DNA of 64,000 bases. Source: Pyxicephalus adspersus (lineage: Eukaryota; Chordata; Amphibia; Anura; Pyxicephalidae). Under the pieces are notes generated by a model. The model saw only the letters and a list, made by a program, of their open reading frames with translations, had not been told where the DNA came from and did not search any database. Both the position numbers and the translations under genes were made by a program. Shown one piece after another: positions 10,931 to 22,109 of this stretch (within the stretch, counting starts at the first letter, position 1; each line of letters starts with the position of its first letter). Location of the stretch: positions 169,443,193 through 169,507,192 of the forward strand of contig NC_092858.1 of assembly GCF_032062135.1 (NCBI RefSeq), read 5' to 3'.

Positions 10931-11957
10931 AGCATCTTCCCACCGACCATGCCTTATATCTCCATTTTGTGTAAGTTATTTGGGTGCTTTCAGTTATTTG
11001 GTTTTGCTCCTTGCCTGGAGTTATTTCTTAGAATGTCTATACCCCCCCCCCCCTCTCGTAATTGCCATGAAATATGGTACAGTCCAGGCTATACTGCTCG
11101 CTATTACAAGTTGTGTTTAATCTCAGCCACCATATGGAAGGCATTATGTCTTCCTGTGCCATGGCAGAGGACTCAAACATGCTGGAACGTTACCTGCTGC
11201 TTCACTGATTCGGAGAGGAAGTTAAGGTCTCCATGCTTCATATTGCTCACTGGTCCCTTTATTATTATTATTTAAAGAGGACCTGTCACAGGAACGTAGA
11301 CAGGAAGATTTCTCGAACCGTCATCTCAGGGAGCCACAGTGCAAGGGTGCTCCAATCATTACCACCTCCTACAGCTTGCAATTGGCCTGTTTTAGAAGTT
11401 CTGAGTAGGCAGGACAATTTTTGACTTTCTTTCCCGATGTTCAAATTTGCATTTGAAGACCTTCAGGGCTTAGGGTGCAGAAATTGTACCTATTTGTACA
11501 TTTTTAGACCGTGTACATGCCAGGCCTATTGCATGCTATGAGGAAGTCTAGCTGGAGCTCATGAAGGGTTAAGAACTGCCCCCCTGTCCGGACCATGTGA
11601 CAGCTTTAGCCTAATCAGACCAATTAGAACAATTACATGCTCTTCCATACCGGGAAGTTTGAATTTAAATAAACTCATTGATATTCTATACTCTGCATAC
11701 GGCAACATTGATTTCCAAGCTCAACCCTAGACACAGCCTACTGACTGCTATTTCATTGGATTTCAACCTCCAATAGGAGGTGCATCAACAATTTTAACAC
11801 CTATAAGCCTATGTGCACCTATGATCACCAACAATACTTAAATACAGGGTTCCTCAGGTCTCTCTAGCAAAGTAAGATTTATACACCCAGTTTACTCTTA
11901 CCGGCATGAAGTTTCTTATTTATAGAAGTGAGTTGTAAGTCTAAGCAAGCCATCAAT
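10931..11957. other. Intergenic, no gene recognised
   Basis: Open frames of up to 108 codons at 10908-11424 share no features with known proteins and pass through simple C-rich sequence near 11041-11053. Otherwise nothing is recognised. Confidence 0.4.
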
Positions 11958-12290
11958 ACCCCTGAGGAAGCCGTAAATATAGGTGAAACGCGTTAGGTTA
12001 TATTCCTAATACGGCTGCAACTAAATACCTGAAAAATAGTGCCTACTGTACATTTGACTACTAGGGCTCCAGGAGGGGTTATAGCCTTAGGATTTGCCTA
12101 CCCTTATTAAAAGTCTTTTGTCTAGTGCCACATAGTTGCCCCGTATTGGTACTTAATATTGTATATTGCTGTATGGATTTGTAATGCCGTATTAACATGT
12201 CAACATGTATGCATTATCTTTTAATTAAATTAAACTTGTGCGAAAGATTTTTGCCAACAAAACCCCTCTTTTTCTTTCCCTAAACTAATT
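11958..12290 (+). repeat. Dispersed GAAACGCGT repeat, copy 2, with 3' body
   Basis: It starts CCCCTGAGGAAGCC, a 13-base spacer, then GGTGAAACGCGTTAGG. The AT-rich sequence that follows ends in AACTTGTGCGAAAG and AAAACCCCTCTTTTTCTTTC. A similar order (motif, AT-rich body, then AGCCCCTTGTTTGCCTCTC) follows copy 3, so the repeat extends about 200-330 bases beyond the motif. Confidence 0.6.
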
Positions 12291-13601
12291 GTGTTTCATG
12301 ACTAGGGGTTGGCATAATAATTAATAATCAAAAGTTTTAAAACAGCAGAAAGTATCTCCCCTTCCAATTTTATGACAGATATTCTATACTTTCAGTTACC
12401 TAAGTCATTAGGTCTATTGAGTGTTTTGACATTCATTTTTTTTTTAAAAAAGGTAATTGTGCGGGTTTAGGTATATTATTGTATGCATCTTGTATGCTGT
12501 TTTTTGTTGTTTTTTTATTAACTACTAGGTTTTTTGCATTTAATCTGCATCACACTGGTGGAATTACTCATACCACCCCAACACTGGCACCCCAATTCCT
12601 GGGGGGAGTCATCGTTTTTGACAATGTCTGTCTTTTGGACTATCTCACGCTTTAGGACTTTACAAGGACTATTAATGACCCAGTCTGGCCATTCACTACA
12701 ATGAGCAGAAGGCTGGAAGGAAAATGATGCTTGTTAGCATCTGGCTATGTATGTGAGTGCAGAGGACAGGGACCGGCCTTCTCCAGTATATGTGTGATAA
12801 TGACCTCCTTGTTATAAATAATAAGGTTATCAGGAATCACAGAGGAGTTCAGATGCACAAAGCCGTATATTGCATTTATACAGCTCGTTCTACAAAGCAT
12901 TACAAAGGATGCTTTCACACCGTTCCCTGCCACTAGAGGACTCGTACACACTTGGGGCAAATTTACCGGACATGTGATCTTCATATACCTTCCTGCAGTA
13001 GAAGACTACATGCAGTAGTGTCTCTCATCCAGTGTTCCTCCACAGGTCGCTAGGGGTTCTGTGAGTAATTTGGACCTCTCGGGTCAGTTACCACTGACAC
13101 CAATGATCTTGTTGGCTATCTGGGTGACATTTCTCCAATAAAAGAAGCATTTTTCCCACAGACCACCACACCTATATTCTGTGAGCCGTGGATAAAGTCA
13201 TGATAGAAGGGCTTCTCGAAAATATTTCCATGGTTCCCCCATGTTTAAAAGGTTGACAAGCGCCGCAGTATGTTGATGTTGCCTCGTGCTCGGCAATCAC
13301 CTTCGCCATAACCTCCATCAATATTTTTAGGTACTGGCAACCTGTAGGTAGCTCCTGTTGGCATTGTTGGCATTGGTTTTCGTTGATGTGCTCTCTAGTT
13401 GTCCTCTTCTTCCATAGTCCTATGCTGCACCCCATATTCTCCTATTGTGTCCAACATGTTCCAACATCTTTACATCAGTTGTGCTGGCCACATGGAGACC
13501 ATGGTTAGCCAGACACCGGCATTGGTAGGCATCCTGATTTTCTTTTTGCCTTTTTTTAAGGGGCAACCTTGAGTCATGGACTTCAGGCGTCATGGACTTT
13601 A
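12291..13601. other. Intergenic, no gene recognised
   Basis: No repeat family or gene is recognisable. Minus-strand open frames at 12745-12984 and 13172-13656 (60-87 codons) have no recognisable domains. Confidence 0.4.
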
Positions 13602-14490
13602 ACCCATGAGCGTGGTTGTTGCTGCTTTTTAGGTTGACATTTAGTGCTGATCTCATTTGACCTACCTTGTTTAAACTCCTCCTAACCTTAAATGTGGTTT
13701 CCCTAGTTTCCCCTGGCCTTTATATCTCATCCATTGACATAATCTGTATCTAGCTAGTTTTGGCCCCCAACTGATCCTAGACTGCCAGCCCTTTCTAGAT
13801 GTGGCTGCATCTTCCCTGCATTTTCTGCTGACAAAGATTTATGGGGAACCCAATACCAACCCCAACAAAGAAGTACCCTCATACGTGTACGTATTATGGG
13901 TACCCATGAGTGTGGTTGTTGCTGCTTTTTGGGTTGACTTTTGGTGCTGACGTCACTTGACCTACCTTGTTTGAACTCCTCCTAACCTCCAATGTGGTTT
14001 CCCCTGCCTTTCTATATCATCCGTTGGCATAAAATGTACCTGGCTGGTTTTGGCCCCTAACTGTTTTCCTGATCCTAGACTGCCAGCCCTTTCTAGATGT
14101 GGCTGCATCTTCCCTGCCTTCTCTGCTGCAAAAGATCCTTTGGAAACCCAATATCACCCCCAACAAAGAAGTACCCTCATACATGTACTTATTACGGGTA
14201 CCCATGAGTGTGATTGTTGCTGCTTTTTGGGTTGACTTTTGGTGCTGACGTCACTTGACCTACCTTGTTTGAACTCCACCTAACCTCCAATGTGGTTTCC
14301 CCACCCTTTCTATATTGTCCATTGGCATAATCTGTACCTGGCTTGTTTTAGCCCCCAACTATTTTCCTAATCCTGGACTGCCAGACTTTTCTACATGTGG
14401 CTGCATCCTCCCTGCATTCTATTCTGCAAAAGATCTACGGGGAGCCCAATACCACTCCCAACAAATAGGAACCCTCATACGGGGCCAACA
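13602..14490. repeat. Tandem triplication of a ~300-bp unit
   Basis: Three head-to-tail copies begin with ACCCATGAG at 13602, 13902 and 14200, so the period is 298-300 bp. Each includes GTTGCTGCTTTTT, TGACCTACCTTGTTT, ACTGCCAGCC and CAACAAAGAAGTACCCTCAT. The third copy is cut short just before the MITE at 14502. Copies are about 85-90 percent alike by eye. Open frames repeat because the period is a multiple of three, not because they are coding. Confidence 0.9.
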
Positions 14491-14501
14491 CAGGGGCCAA
14501 A

Positions 14502-14712
14502 GGGCATGATTTATTAAAGCTCCCCAAACCTGGAGAGGATACACTTATATCAGTGAAGCTGGCTGATCTGGCAAAGAATGAATCTGGTCCAGAATTGAAA
14601 ACATTTGTTTAGCAAATAGCAAATGATTTTAAGAAGTCCAGGTTTGCTGGATCACCCAGCCTTACTGATGTAAATGTATCCTCTTCAGCCCTGGAGAACT
14701 TTATTAAATCGG
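14502..14712. mobile_element. Foldback MITE family, copy E
   Basis: It starts GGGCATGATTTATTAAAGC and ends GGAGAACTTTATTAAATCGG. Arms are mirrored around CAGAATTGAAAACATTTG. It lies immediately after the third 300-bp tandem copy. Confidence 0.8.
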
Positions 14713-15689
14713 CATTAAAGTGTCTAGAAACCCTGAGATGATGCCCCCAATGTGATCTGGGGTTATATTCAAACCCAAAACCTTGGCGCTGCAAGCTTCG
14801 GTGATCTTAAAAAAATCAGGGCTTTTGGCTCCTGTTTTGGCACTGCAAGTAAACATTTCAAGTATAAAATGTTAGATCTTCATCTCCTGAGATGATCATT
14901 CCTGTGCAACAATGTTGCAAGGTAGCAATCTGATGTACCTAATCACTAAAGGATCAGAGCTAATGGCTGCCCACTCCAAAGGGCAAAGAATCTTCACAAA
15001 GATCAAATCAAGCAAAGTACAAAGGAAGTAGGTTGAATGATGCTGGTCATCAGACTGGAGGCTTAAAAACAACTGCAAGCTCTGGATTGGAGGGGAATAT
15101 TGCAGCTGCTTTTGTTATATTTTTAAAGGCCTGTTCTTTTTTCATTATTTTTGGTTGTAAAATATACTTTATTGAAATACCATGGATTTGCTATATTCAT
15201 GAATAAAATGTGCATATTTTATTCATTGACTTTTCAGGTTTGTATAGTTTTAGGCGTCCCCGGCACGGCGTACGTCAGCCCATCGGTTAGCTGGGTGTCC
15301 ATGCAGAACCTGCTGACTTATGCCTGACCTTGGGATTAGCGCTTAGAAAATGGGGCACACACAGCTCGCGTTGGTAGAGAGCCGAGTGACCTAGATTAGT
15401 ACTTGTGTAACCCGTCCTCCGGGACCGCCACTCACACCATGGCTTGGGGAAAACAAATGAATTTGCCATGAAACCTCTTTCATATGTAAATCACATGCCT
15501 ACATCTCAGCCCCGTGTCCAGAGAATGGAAATGGATAGAGGGGGAGGAGGAGGTGAAAGGAGCTCACTGTGTGCGGAAGATCTTTCACACGTGACCTTGA
15601 ATTCACTTCTCAAAAACATCTTTTAAAAAGAAATCTTTAGTTTATTCCGAGATTATTTTTTTTCCATAACAATAACGAAGCTGGAATAA
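14713..15689. other. Intergenic, no gene recognised
   Basis: Nothing recognisable. A GC-richer patch at about 15250-15450 gives 60-codon open frames on both strands with no family features. Confidence 0.4.
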
Positions 15690-15850
15690 TTTTATTAATA
15701 TATTATTATTTAACAGTATTTATATAGCACATAACATAGTGCGCAGCACTGTACATTAAATAGGGGTTGCAAAGGACAGACAGATACAGACAGTGACACA
15801 AGAGGAGGAGAGGACCCTGCCCAGAAGAGCTTACAATCTAGGAGGCGGGG
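15690..15850 (-). mobile_element. L2-clade LINE 3' tail
   Basis: In minus orientation, with the TAA tract first (15690-15715), then ACAGTATTTATATAGCAC, GCAGCACTGTACATTAAATA and AGCTTACAATCTAGGAGG. Tail only. Confidence 0.85.
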
Positions 15851-15905
15851 AATAATGTTTTATTAAACATGCGGAATATGTAACAATATATATTTTTATA
15901 TATAT

Positions 15906-16072
15906 CGGTGTTTAACCCAGAAATTATTTTAAGCAGGGTGGTAAGAAATTGTAGGTGGGTGGCAGCCCCTTTATTGTGTTCAAACTCTTCAGTAACCACC
16001 CAAAAACAGCCGGGTGGTCATTGAATAATGCCGGGTGGTGTGCCCGGCTAAAAGGGGCTGGGGAGAACACTG
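15906..16072 (+). mobile_element. Short hAT-like MITE, CAGTGTT family, copy 2
   Basis: It reads CGGTGTTTAACCCAGAAA at the left and GGCTGGGGAGAACACTG at the right, the reverse orientation of the copy at 3515-3681. Shared internal words include AAATTGTAGGTGGGTGGCAG and GCCGGGTGGT. TA-rich flanks hide the target duplication. Confidence 0.7.
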
Positions 16073-16174
16073 TACATTTAATAATTACAGCCCTGCTTCC
16101 TGTTTTAGTAGTGCTGCACAATGATTGTGCTGAAAAGGATTTCTATATCTTTATATTAATTTCCCTTTAAATTA

Positions 16175-16329
16175 TCTCCTAGATTGTAAGCTCTTCAGGG
16201 CAGGGTCCTCTCCTCCTCCTTCCCTGTCACTGTCTGTATCCGTCTGTCATTTGTTACCCCTATTTAATGTACAATGCTGCGTACTATGTTGGTGCTATAT
16301 ACAACCTTTGTATTATTAATAATAATAAT
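16175..16329 (+). mobile_element. L2-clade LINE 3' tail
   Basis: CTAGATTGTAAGCTCTTCAG to GTACTATGTTGGTGCTATAT, ending in a TTAATAATAA tract. Confidence 0.85.
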
Positions 16330-16577
16330 GCTGCACACCTCAAGGGGCCTTTGCCTACCCATTACTTTTTTTCTGTGGATGTGCAATGAGGATCCTATTC
16401 ATTATTATGGAAGGGCCAACTCACACCATGTATTATGGGAAGGAAAGCCTCTTATAGACATCACGTCTGTCGCTAGAAATTAATATTTGTGATCGTTATA
16501 ATTGACAGATGAATGAAGGATTGCTCTACACACAGCAACATTCTTATGGAGAGGGGAGGACGAGCGAGCAGATCTAT

Positions 16578-16715
16578 CTCTTAGATTGTAAGCTCTTCGG
16601 GGCAGGGTCCTCTCCTCCTCCTGTGTCACTGTCCGTAACTGTCTGTTTTTTGCAAACCCTATTTAATGTACAGCACTGCGAATATGTTGGCGCTTTAAAA
16701 ATCCTGTTTATTAAT

Positions 16716-16764
<49 letters not shown>
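16578..16764 (+). mobile_element. L2-clade LINE 3' tail with long TAA tract
   Basis: TTAGATTGTAAGCTCTTCGG to TTGGCGCTTTAAAAATCC, then about 60 bases of TAA units. The tract is read as poly-asparagine in one frame, which explains the 121-codon open frame at 16509-16874. Confidence 0.85.
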
Positions 16765-17629
16765 TAGTGGTCATTCGTGATCAGATGTGGCAGATTGATG
16801 AATATTGTTGTTGTACATGTCAGATTTTTGCCTGGGAGGAGCATGACTGCTCATTTCAATCAAGAATTATCTGAGACGTGTACGTAGTTTCACTTACCAG
16901 GCATGAATGCATCTTTGTGCAGGTTGAGCCGCTGCACAGGGGCCCTTGTGGGTCCTTTACCCCTATTTTCTAGATGTGGGGCCAGGTGGGCTGGGACCTC
17001 TTTCATTTTCACATAGAATTCACTGCTCATTGCTTTCTGGCTGTCAGTCAATATACAGAATATAAAGTTGAATTGGTAGAGACCATAAATCATTCATGCT
17101 CACGGGGCCCCTTGGGGATGCTGTCTATCATTGGCCCCTCCATAGCAATGAATACGAGCTTTCCATGAATGTGCAGAATTGAACGATTCAAATTTGAATT
17201 ACAGCCATCAAAACCTGCCAACAAAATTGGTTGTGTGAATCATCAAGTATTGGAAAATGCTTTTATCCGTCACCAATCAGACTTCAAGGGGCCTTTTTAT
17301 TGTTTTCATCCAAGATTCACCTTATTTTTACCATAATTTTAAAATTTTTTAAATTGGATTAAAGTGAAAAATCGGCTTGTTTTTATGATACTTGAAAGAA
17401 GATTCCATAACACCTGGGGCTGTTTATAAATCTGACATTCACTGAAACCTGGTGGAGAATCTTCTGGGTCCATGTTGTTTAATGGCAGTAATTGATACTC
17501 CATCAGGGAATGTCAGATTCACTGCTTTAAAATTAGACTCAATTTAAATGCATTTGTATCCTTAAAACCACTAAAAACCCATCACCAATCTTTGGAATTC
17601 ACCCAAAATTTTCGGGGGAAAAAGAAATT
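16765..17629. other. Intergenic, no gene recognised
   Basis: No gene. The part at 16915-17110 (GTGCAGGTTG, GGGGCCCTTGTGGG) may be a diverged relative of the foldback family best seen at 58394-58583. The rest is unremarkable. Confidence 0.35.
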
Positions 17630-17860
17630 CTTGATTCTTTTCGTCAGCCATTAGCTGTTCCTCTAATTGATGGAATCACGTGAACGTGTTAATTGGGTGT
17701 ATTTAGCGATTTCATCGTCTCCATGTTTTCGCTGATTTTAATTAGTTTGAGTTCTTCATTAAGATGTTGATATTATAACGGAACGCTGGAATATCGGATT
17801 CCAAACATTGGCCGATGTTTTATAACAATTCATAATTATTGCGTGAGATGATTCGGTCTG
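17630..17860. promoter_or_regulatory. Candidate conserved non-coding element
   Basis: Non-repetitive island with CCTCTAATTGATGG, an E-box in TCACGTGAACGTG, GTTAATTGGG, TTTTAATTAGTTTG and ATAATTATTGCG. Clustered homeodomain cores and CpGs in otherwise AT-rich DNA suggest an enhancer. Not testable without comparison. Confidence 0.3.
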
Positions 17861-18636
17861 ATCCTGAGGAATGCAGAGATACCTACTGTGTATGGAAAAT
17901 ATATTCTGCATCCGCATATTGAAGGCAATAACAATGGGGACCAGTGGGTGGAGCCACTGAGCACAGGTGGGGCAGGGGTACTGGGGTACAGAAGTGAGTA
18001 TACTTTACCAGGCTTCTTTCCTAAACCCACACCAGGACAGGTAAGACGTCTCTTTTTTTATTTTTAATTCAGCAATAGATCTTCTTCAAGTCTTCCACAT
18101 TGTATCCAAACCTTCTGGATTCTTGCAAAACAGAGCTCAGAATGGAAGAGGGAAAGCAGCACAAGGTGCCAATCAGCTGTAGTGCAGTACAAGGAATGGA
18201 GCATACAGAAAGACAAGCTGATCAGATTGCTGCTTCTTTTTTCACTGTTCAATCAGAGGGTGAGGAGCTGTAAGTGAAAGTGAAACTTAAGCAGAGAAAA
18301 ATAAAATCCCCTGCCCTGCCAGAGAGGGCCATGTTGTGCTGTAAAGGCCCATGAAAGGCATGGTAAAAACTCCCAAACACAAAGGAGTCTGGTTCACTTG
18401 TTGCGCTGCAGCAACATGCATGTGAGTGCAAAACATTATTATTATACAGGATTTATATATTAGGCAGGCTGTAATACTCATCTGATATCAGCCCTGAGCC
18501 GATTAGCGGACGAGAACCATTGCACATGTGTACGCAGCCTAACACAGAGCTCAAAACAACTGCCACTACTACACCACAATATCTCACGATTAGGAATTTT
18601 AGCTCTCCATCATCCATAAATACGAGTCTCTAAAAG
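17861..18636. other. Intergenic, no gene recognised
   Basis: No gene or repeat recognised. Short minus-strand open frames (17836-18481) lack family features. Confidence 0.4.
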
Positions 18637-18835
18637 CCCCTGAAGAAGCCACAAGGCAAAACGCGTTGGGTAACGGAGATGTCCGTCTTAAAAATTCTGC
18701 ACAATTTATTTGAGCTGTGTGATATCTGGCAATAGTATAAATGTTACTTTCTCTATGTATTTGGTAACTCTCAGAAGTAAAAACCTATTTTTTATATTTT
18801 TTATTTGCCAAAAAGCCCCTTGTTTGCCTCTCTCC
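18637..18835 (+). repeat. Dispersed GAAACGCGT repeat, copy 3, with 3' body
   Basis: CCCCTGAAGAAGCC, then GGCAAAACGCGTTGGG at 18655-18670. The AT-rich body ends AAGCCCCTTGTTTGCCTCTC, like the body after copy 2. Confidence 0.6.
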
Positions 18836-18974
18836 TCTACATGTTGTAAAGTTAATTTGGGGGTGGCATCTGATATTTAGTTTGTACTTTATTGGAGAAT
18901 CTTAGCTTTGTTAATCCCTTTGTTCTAACCAATGTACTGCAATTGTTTAAACACAGCCGGAAATGCACCGCAAT

Positions 18975-19425
18975 ACACAGATATAAATGTGTGCACTCTC
19001 TTCACTCCTTCTAATGACTTCCTCACTCATAACCTCATCACACGCACGGCTCCAAGACTTTTCTAGAGCTGCCCCGACTCTCTGGAATGGTCTTTCTCCT
19101 CCTGTTCAGCTTGCTTCTACTTTCTGCTCATTTCAAAGAGCACTTAAAACCCAACGCTTCACCCTCACCTATCTGTCTTCTTCTGTCTCCTAAACCCCTC
19201 TTTACTCACCCACCATTCCATATCCCCCTCCTATTGTGTGATACTTCCCCCACCTCCTAGATTGTAAGCTCTTCGGGGCAGGGTCCTCTCCGCCTCCTGT
19301 GTCACTGTCTGTATCTGTCTGTCATTTGCAACCCCTTTTTAATGTACAGCACTACGTAATATGTTGGCACTATATAAATATTGTTTATTATTAACAATAA
19401 TATTAATAATAATATTAAAAATATA
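18975..19425 (+). mobile_element. L2-clade LINE 3' end with RT C-terminal remnant
   Basis: The first 220 bases read in frame as LLMTSSLITSSHARLQDF then SRAAPTLWNGL, the end of an L2-type ORF2 after the reverse transcriptase domain. A stop precedes the standard tail CTAGATTGTAAGCTCTTCGG to TTGGCACTATATAAATAT and a TTA/AAT tract. It lacks the catalytic domain, so it is a dead fragment. The same region on the minus strand at 50957-51330 confirms the assignment. Confidence 0.85.
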
Positions 19426-19508
19426 CTTTTCATGGGACCTTCTTCATGTACCAATTCATCCGAAAACTATCAATTACTCTTACATAAAATTTGCACGTCT
19501 TTTATATA

Positions 19509-19580
19509 CCCCTGAGGAAACCAAAATGCGAAACGCGTCAGATGACATGACATTATATGATCAACAAGTGTTTACTGTCT
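19509..19580 (+). repeat. Dispersed GAAACGCGT repeat, copy 4
   Basis: CCCCTGAGGAAACC, then GCGAAACGCGTCAGATG. The sequence after about 19580 is interrupted by a SINE (19585-19830) and seems to resume at 19831. Confidence 0.6.
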
Positions 19581-19584
19581 AGGA

Positions 19585-19830
19585 GCTACTGCATGGAGTT
19601 TGCAGGTTCTCTCCGTGCATGGGTTTCCTCCGGGTACTCCGGTTTACTTCCACATTCCAAAAACATGCAGTTAGGGTAATTGGCTTCCCCCCAAAATTGC
19701 CCTTAGATTGTGGTAATAACATATGACTGAGGTTCGGACATTAGATTGTGAGCTCTGAGGGTCAGCTAGTGACATGGCTTTGTAAAGCGCTGCGTAATAT
19801 GTTGGCGCTATATAAATACTGTAATAAAAA
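19585..19830 (+). mobile_element. tRNA-derived SINE, 5'-truncated
   Basis: Begins in the SINE body (CATGGAGTTTGCAGGTTCTC), continues through TTCCTCCGGGTACTCCGG, CATTCCAAAAACATGCAG and ACATTAGATTGTGAGCTC, and ends GCGCTGCGTAATATG, TTGGCGCTATATAAATAC. The tRNA-like head is missing. Confidence 0.85.
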
Positions 19831-19930
19831 CAGATTGGTATTGCATACCCCATGATGATATAATGTACATGAAGAATTACTCTATTGATGTATTTGCGAT
19901 TTGTGATCTTGTATGAATATTGATAAACAA

Positions 19931-20062
19931 TGCACACCAATATCAATTACTAATCAGAAAAGAAATAAAAGTAAAAAGATGGGGGTTGTAGGCTAAAAGT
20001 AGTCGCGTACAACCCCCATCTTTTTGCCTTTATTTCTTTTCTGAATATTAATTGATGTGTGC
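19931..20062. repeat. Long near-perfect hairpin
   Basis: The left arm (TCAGAAAAGAAATAAAAGTA then AAAAGATGGGGGTTGTA, ending 19990) is mirrored by TACAACCCCCATCTTTTT then GCCTTTATTTCTTTTCTGA (20008-20044), with a 17-base loop. Weaker symmetry extends outward through GCACAC. The inner arms are about 38 bp with very few mismatches. It could be the centre of a foldback MITE or a recent palindromic rearrangement; it has no coding content. Confidence 0.85.
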
Positions 20063-20255
20063 TGCCTTGATGTGCATTTTGTTGCATTTCTGTTGGAACA
20101 ATCAGCCTAAAAATAAAGCGGTGCAAAAAAATAGCCATATAGGTACAAACATACCATTAAAAAGAATTAGGGACCCATTTGCATGAAATGCATTGTTCCA
20201 AGCCGGAGTGGTTGGAAATGCTTCCAATAGGCTCAGGTTAAACGCAGCGCACCAA

Positions 20256-20322
20256 GCTACTATTATTTATATAATAGCGCCAACATATTACGCGGCGCTG
20301 TACATTAAATAGGTGTTGCAAG
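20256..20322 (-). mobile_element. L2-clade LINE 3' tail fragment
   Basis: ATTTATATAATAGCGCCAAC, ATTACGCGGCGCTGTACATT, then AAATAGGTGTTGCAAGATG. Only the last ~65 bases of the tail are present. Confidence 0.8.
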
Positions 20323-20439
20323 ATGTGGCACAGTTCTGTGCAAAAATGTTTTAAAAAATTCACACAAGCATGCACATCAGTGCATTTGGCGCATGTCAAC
20401 GCAACGCAAGAGCTGTTTATTAGGAAAGTAAGAACGCAA

Positions 20440-20975
20440 TTTATTTTGTGATGGCATTTTAGCGCACGCTTGGCTGAGCCGAGAAGCGGGGGATGATTGC
20501 GGTGGCAATGAGCGGTCCTTGTGAATTGGTGGTTGGCCCCTGTCTGAGTGTCCCCCGGCCCTGCGCTCTCTTTTCTCTTCTCCGCTGACTCTCCATGTAA
20601 TAGCTTGTTTGATCTTTGCTCTTGGAGTCGGTTAGACAGATTACAGCCAAGCCAGGTTTAACTTGTCAGGCCCAGCAGGATGGCTGAACCTTAATAGGCG
20701 CATGAATGCCGCACGCTGCTGCTGGTGAAACAGACTCTGGAAGCGAGCGGCCATCTGCAGCCGGAGTGACAAAGGGACCTTCTGAGCGCAATCCAAAGCA
20801 AACAGCGCGCCGGGCCTGACTCTGGCCACTGTTCCTGCCGCCTTTACAGCTTGGCTCGCCGTGCCGCTCTATAAATGACGCATTTAGCTGGCGCGGAGGG
20901 GGTGAAGCTGCCGAGCTGCGCTGGAGGGTCACAGAATGCACCATTTAAAGTGCTGGCAACCTTAATTTTATTTTT
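20440..20975. promoter_or_regulatory. Candidate conserved non-coding element, GC-rich
   Basis: A long non-repetitive island, GC- and CpG-richer than its surroundings, unlike any repeat in the window. Elements include TTGATCTTTGCTC, GGAAGCGAGCGGCCATCTGC, CTATAAATGACGCATTTAGC and CACCATTTAAAGTGC. Minus-strand open frames of 60-92 codons overlap it but none looks like a known protein. It could be a distal enhancer or an unrecognised exon. Confidence 0.35.
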
Positions 20976-21174
20976 TTTCAGGTGAATCTCAACCAAAATG
21001 AAAATGTGATAGATTCCAGCTAACTAAGATGTAGCCGCTGCATTAGTTTTCTTTTTTTTTACCAACATTATTAACCCAACTAAACAAAATCAGGATAGGA
21101 CTAACGGGCTAAAGGCGGTGTGGTTCTGTAGTCCTCAGAGATACGTAACTGGTAACAGCAGTAGTGAACGTATG
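20976..21174. other. Intergenic, nothing recognised
   Basis: AT-rich sequence with a T-run at 21049-21060. Confidence 0.4.
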
Positions 21175-21470
21175 CAGAGTTATCCTGTGCAGGACTTGGC
21201 CCTTCTGCTGAACTGACTTTGGGACCCTGTGGGGCCCTTTTTGGCTCAGGAGTGTCCAGGGCCCTCATGCATTGGCACACTTTGTCTGCCACAGGTAACA
21301 GGATCAACAGCTCTGACTCAAATCAGCCCCCGCTGCGACCTTTCACTTGCAATGATACAATGTGTGATTACTGGGGGAAGACTGAGGCAATACCTCTTCC
21401 TCCCTGCAGCAGACTGACGTTTCTGATCATCTCTGGATAGGCAGAGTCACCAGTCTGGAGCTCAAAAATT
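21175..21470. repeat. Dispersed repeats shared with 22560, 58394 and 30290
   Basis: 21180-21297 (CAGGACTTGGCCCTTCTGC, GGCCCTCATGCATTGGCACA) resembles the foldback family of 58394-58583. 21355-21470 (AGACTGAGGCAATACCTCTT, CCCTGCAGCAGACTGACG, CCAGTCTGGAGCTCAAA) matches 30320-30415 (AGACTGAGGAAATGCTTCCT, CCTGCAGCAGACAGATGA). Both are repeats, not genes. Confidence 0.55.
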
Positions 21471-21998
21471 TTTATTGTTAAAAGTGCAGATGAAATAATG
21501 ATACATTGTTGGATTATTGGGACAATCTTGGTCCTCAGGAACCAAAAGCTGCAACACAAATATAAGGTTCTTTATTGTAGTCATGTAACTGTAATTTTTT
21601 ACTCATTTTGGATTGCTTTTTAAAAAGTAGGGTGTGAATTGAGCTCTATTATCAGCGTGAGTTGGTGGAGTTCCCCTTTAAGTGACTTCTTACCCCCTCT
21701 CTGCTAGGTAGGAGGTGGGAGCTCGGATGACAGGCAGCGCCATTGATCCCTCTGCTCCTGATTATGGCTTTTCCCAGGCTGGCGCCTAAGTTGGCCGCGC
21801 TCTACCTCCTGTGCGGCTCTCCCAGCTGTTCGGATTTGTTGATGGAGGTGACAGTTTCTGCAGCACCTGTTAATGGGATGAGAGGAGTGAAATCTACAGC
21901 CTGCTGCACGCTCAGCCAGGACCGCCGCATGGCCCAGAGTCCGTTCACCAAAATCTGCACCTTTGTCCCTGTTTTCAAAATCCTGTGCTGCATCACTA
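21471..21998. other. Intergenic, no gene recognised
   Basis: Open frames of about 100 codons lie on both strands at 21704-22048, in GC-richer sequence around 21750-21950. No known family features, and the end of the frames runs into a SINE fragment. Confidence 0.35.
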
Positions 21999-22093
21999 AC
22001 TATATAAATAGTGATGTCATATTCTGTAGTGTTGTACAAGATTCATAGTCATGTGACTGTGAGGAGAGCTTACAATCTGTCCCTATCATAATC
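21999..22093 (-). mobile_element. Degenerate SINE fragment
   Basis: ACTATATAAATAGTGATGTC, GTACAAGATTCATAGTCATG and GCTTACAATCTGTCCCTATC match the 3' third of the SINE in minus orientation, with clear divergence. Confidence 0.55.
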
Positions 22094-22109
22094 ATTAATG
22101 CGGAATTAA

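Noticed and set aside
16509..16874. 121-codon frame with poly-asparagine
   Set aside because: The asparagine run is the TAA/AAT tract of an L2 tail and the frame starts upstream of it by chance.
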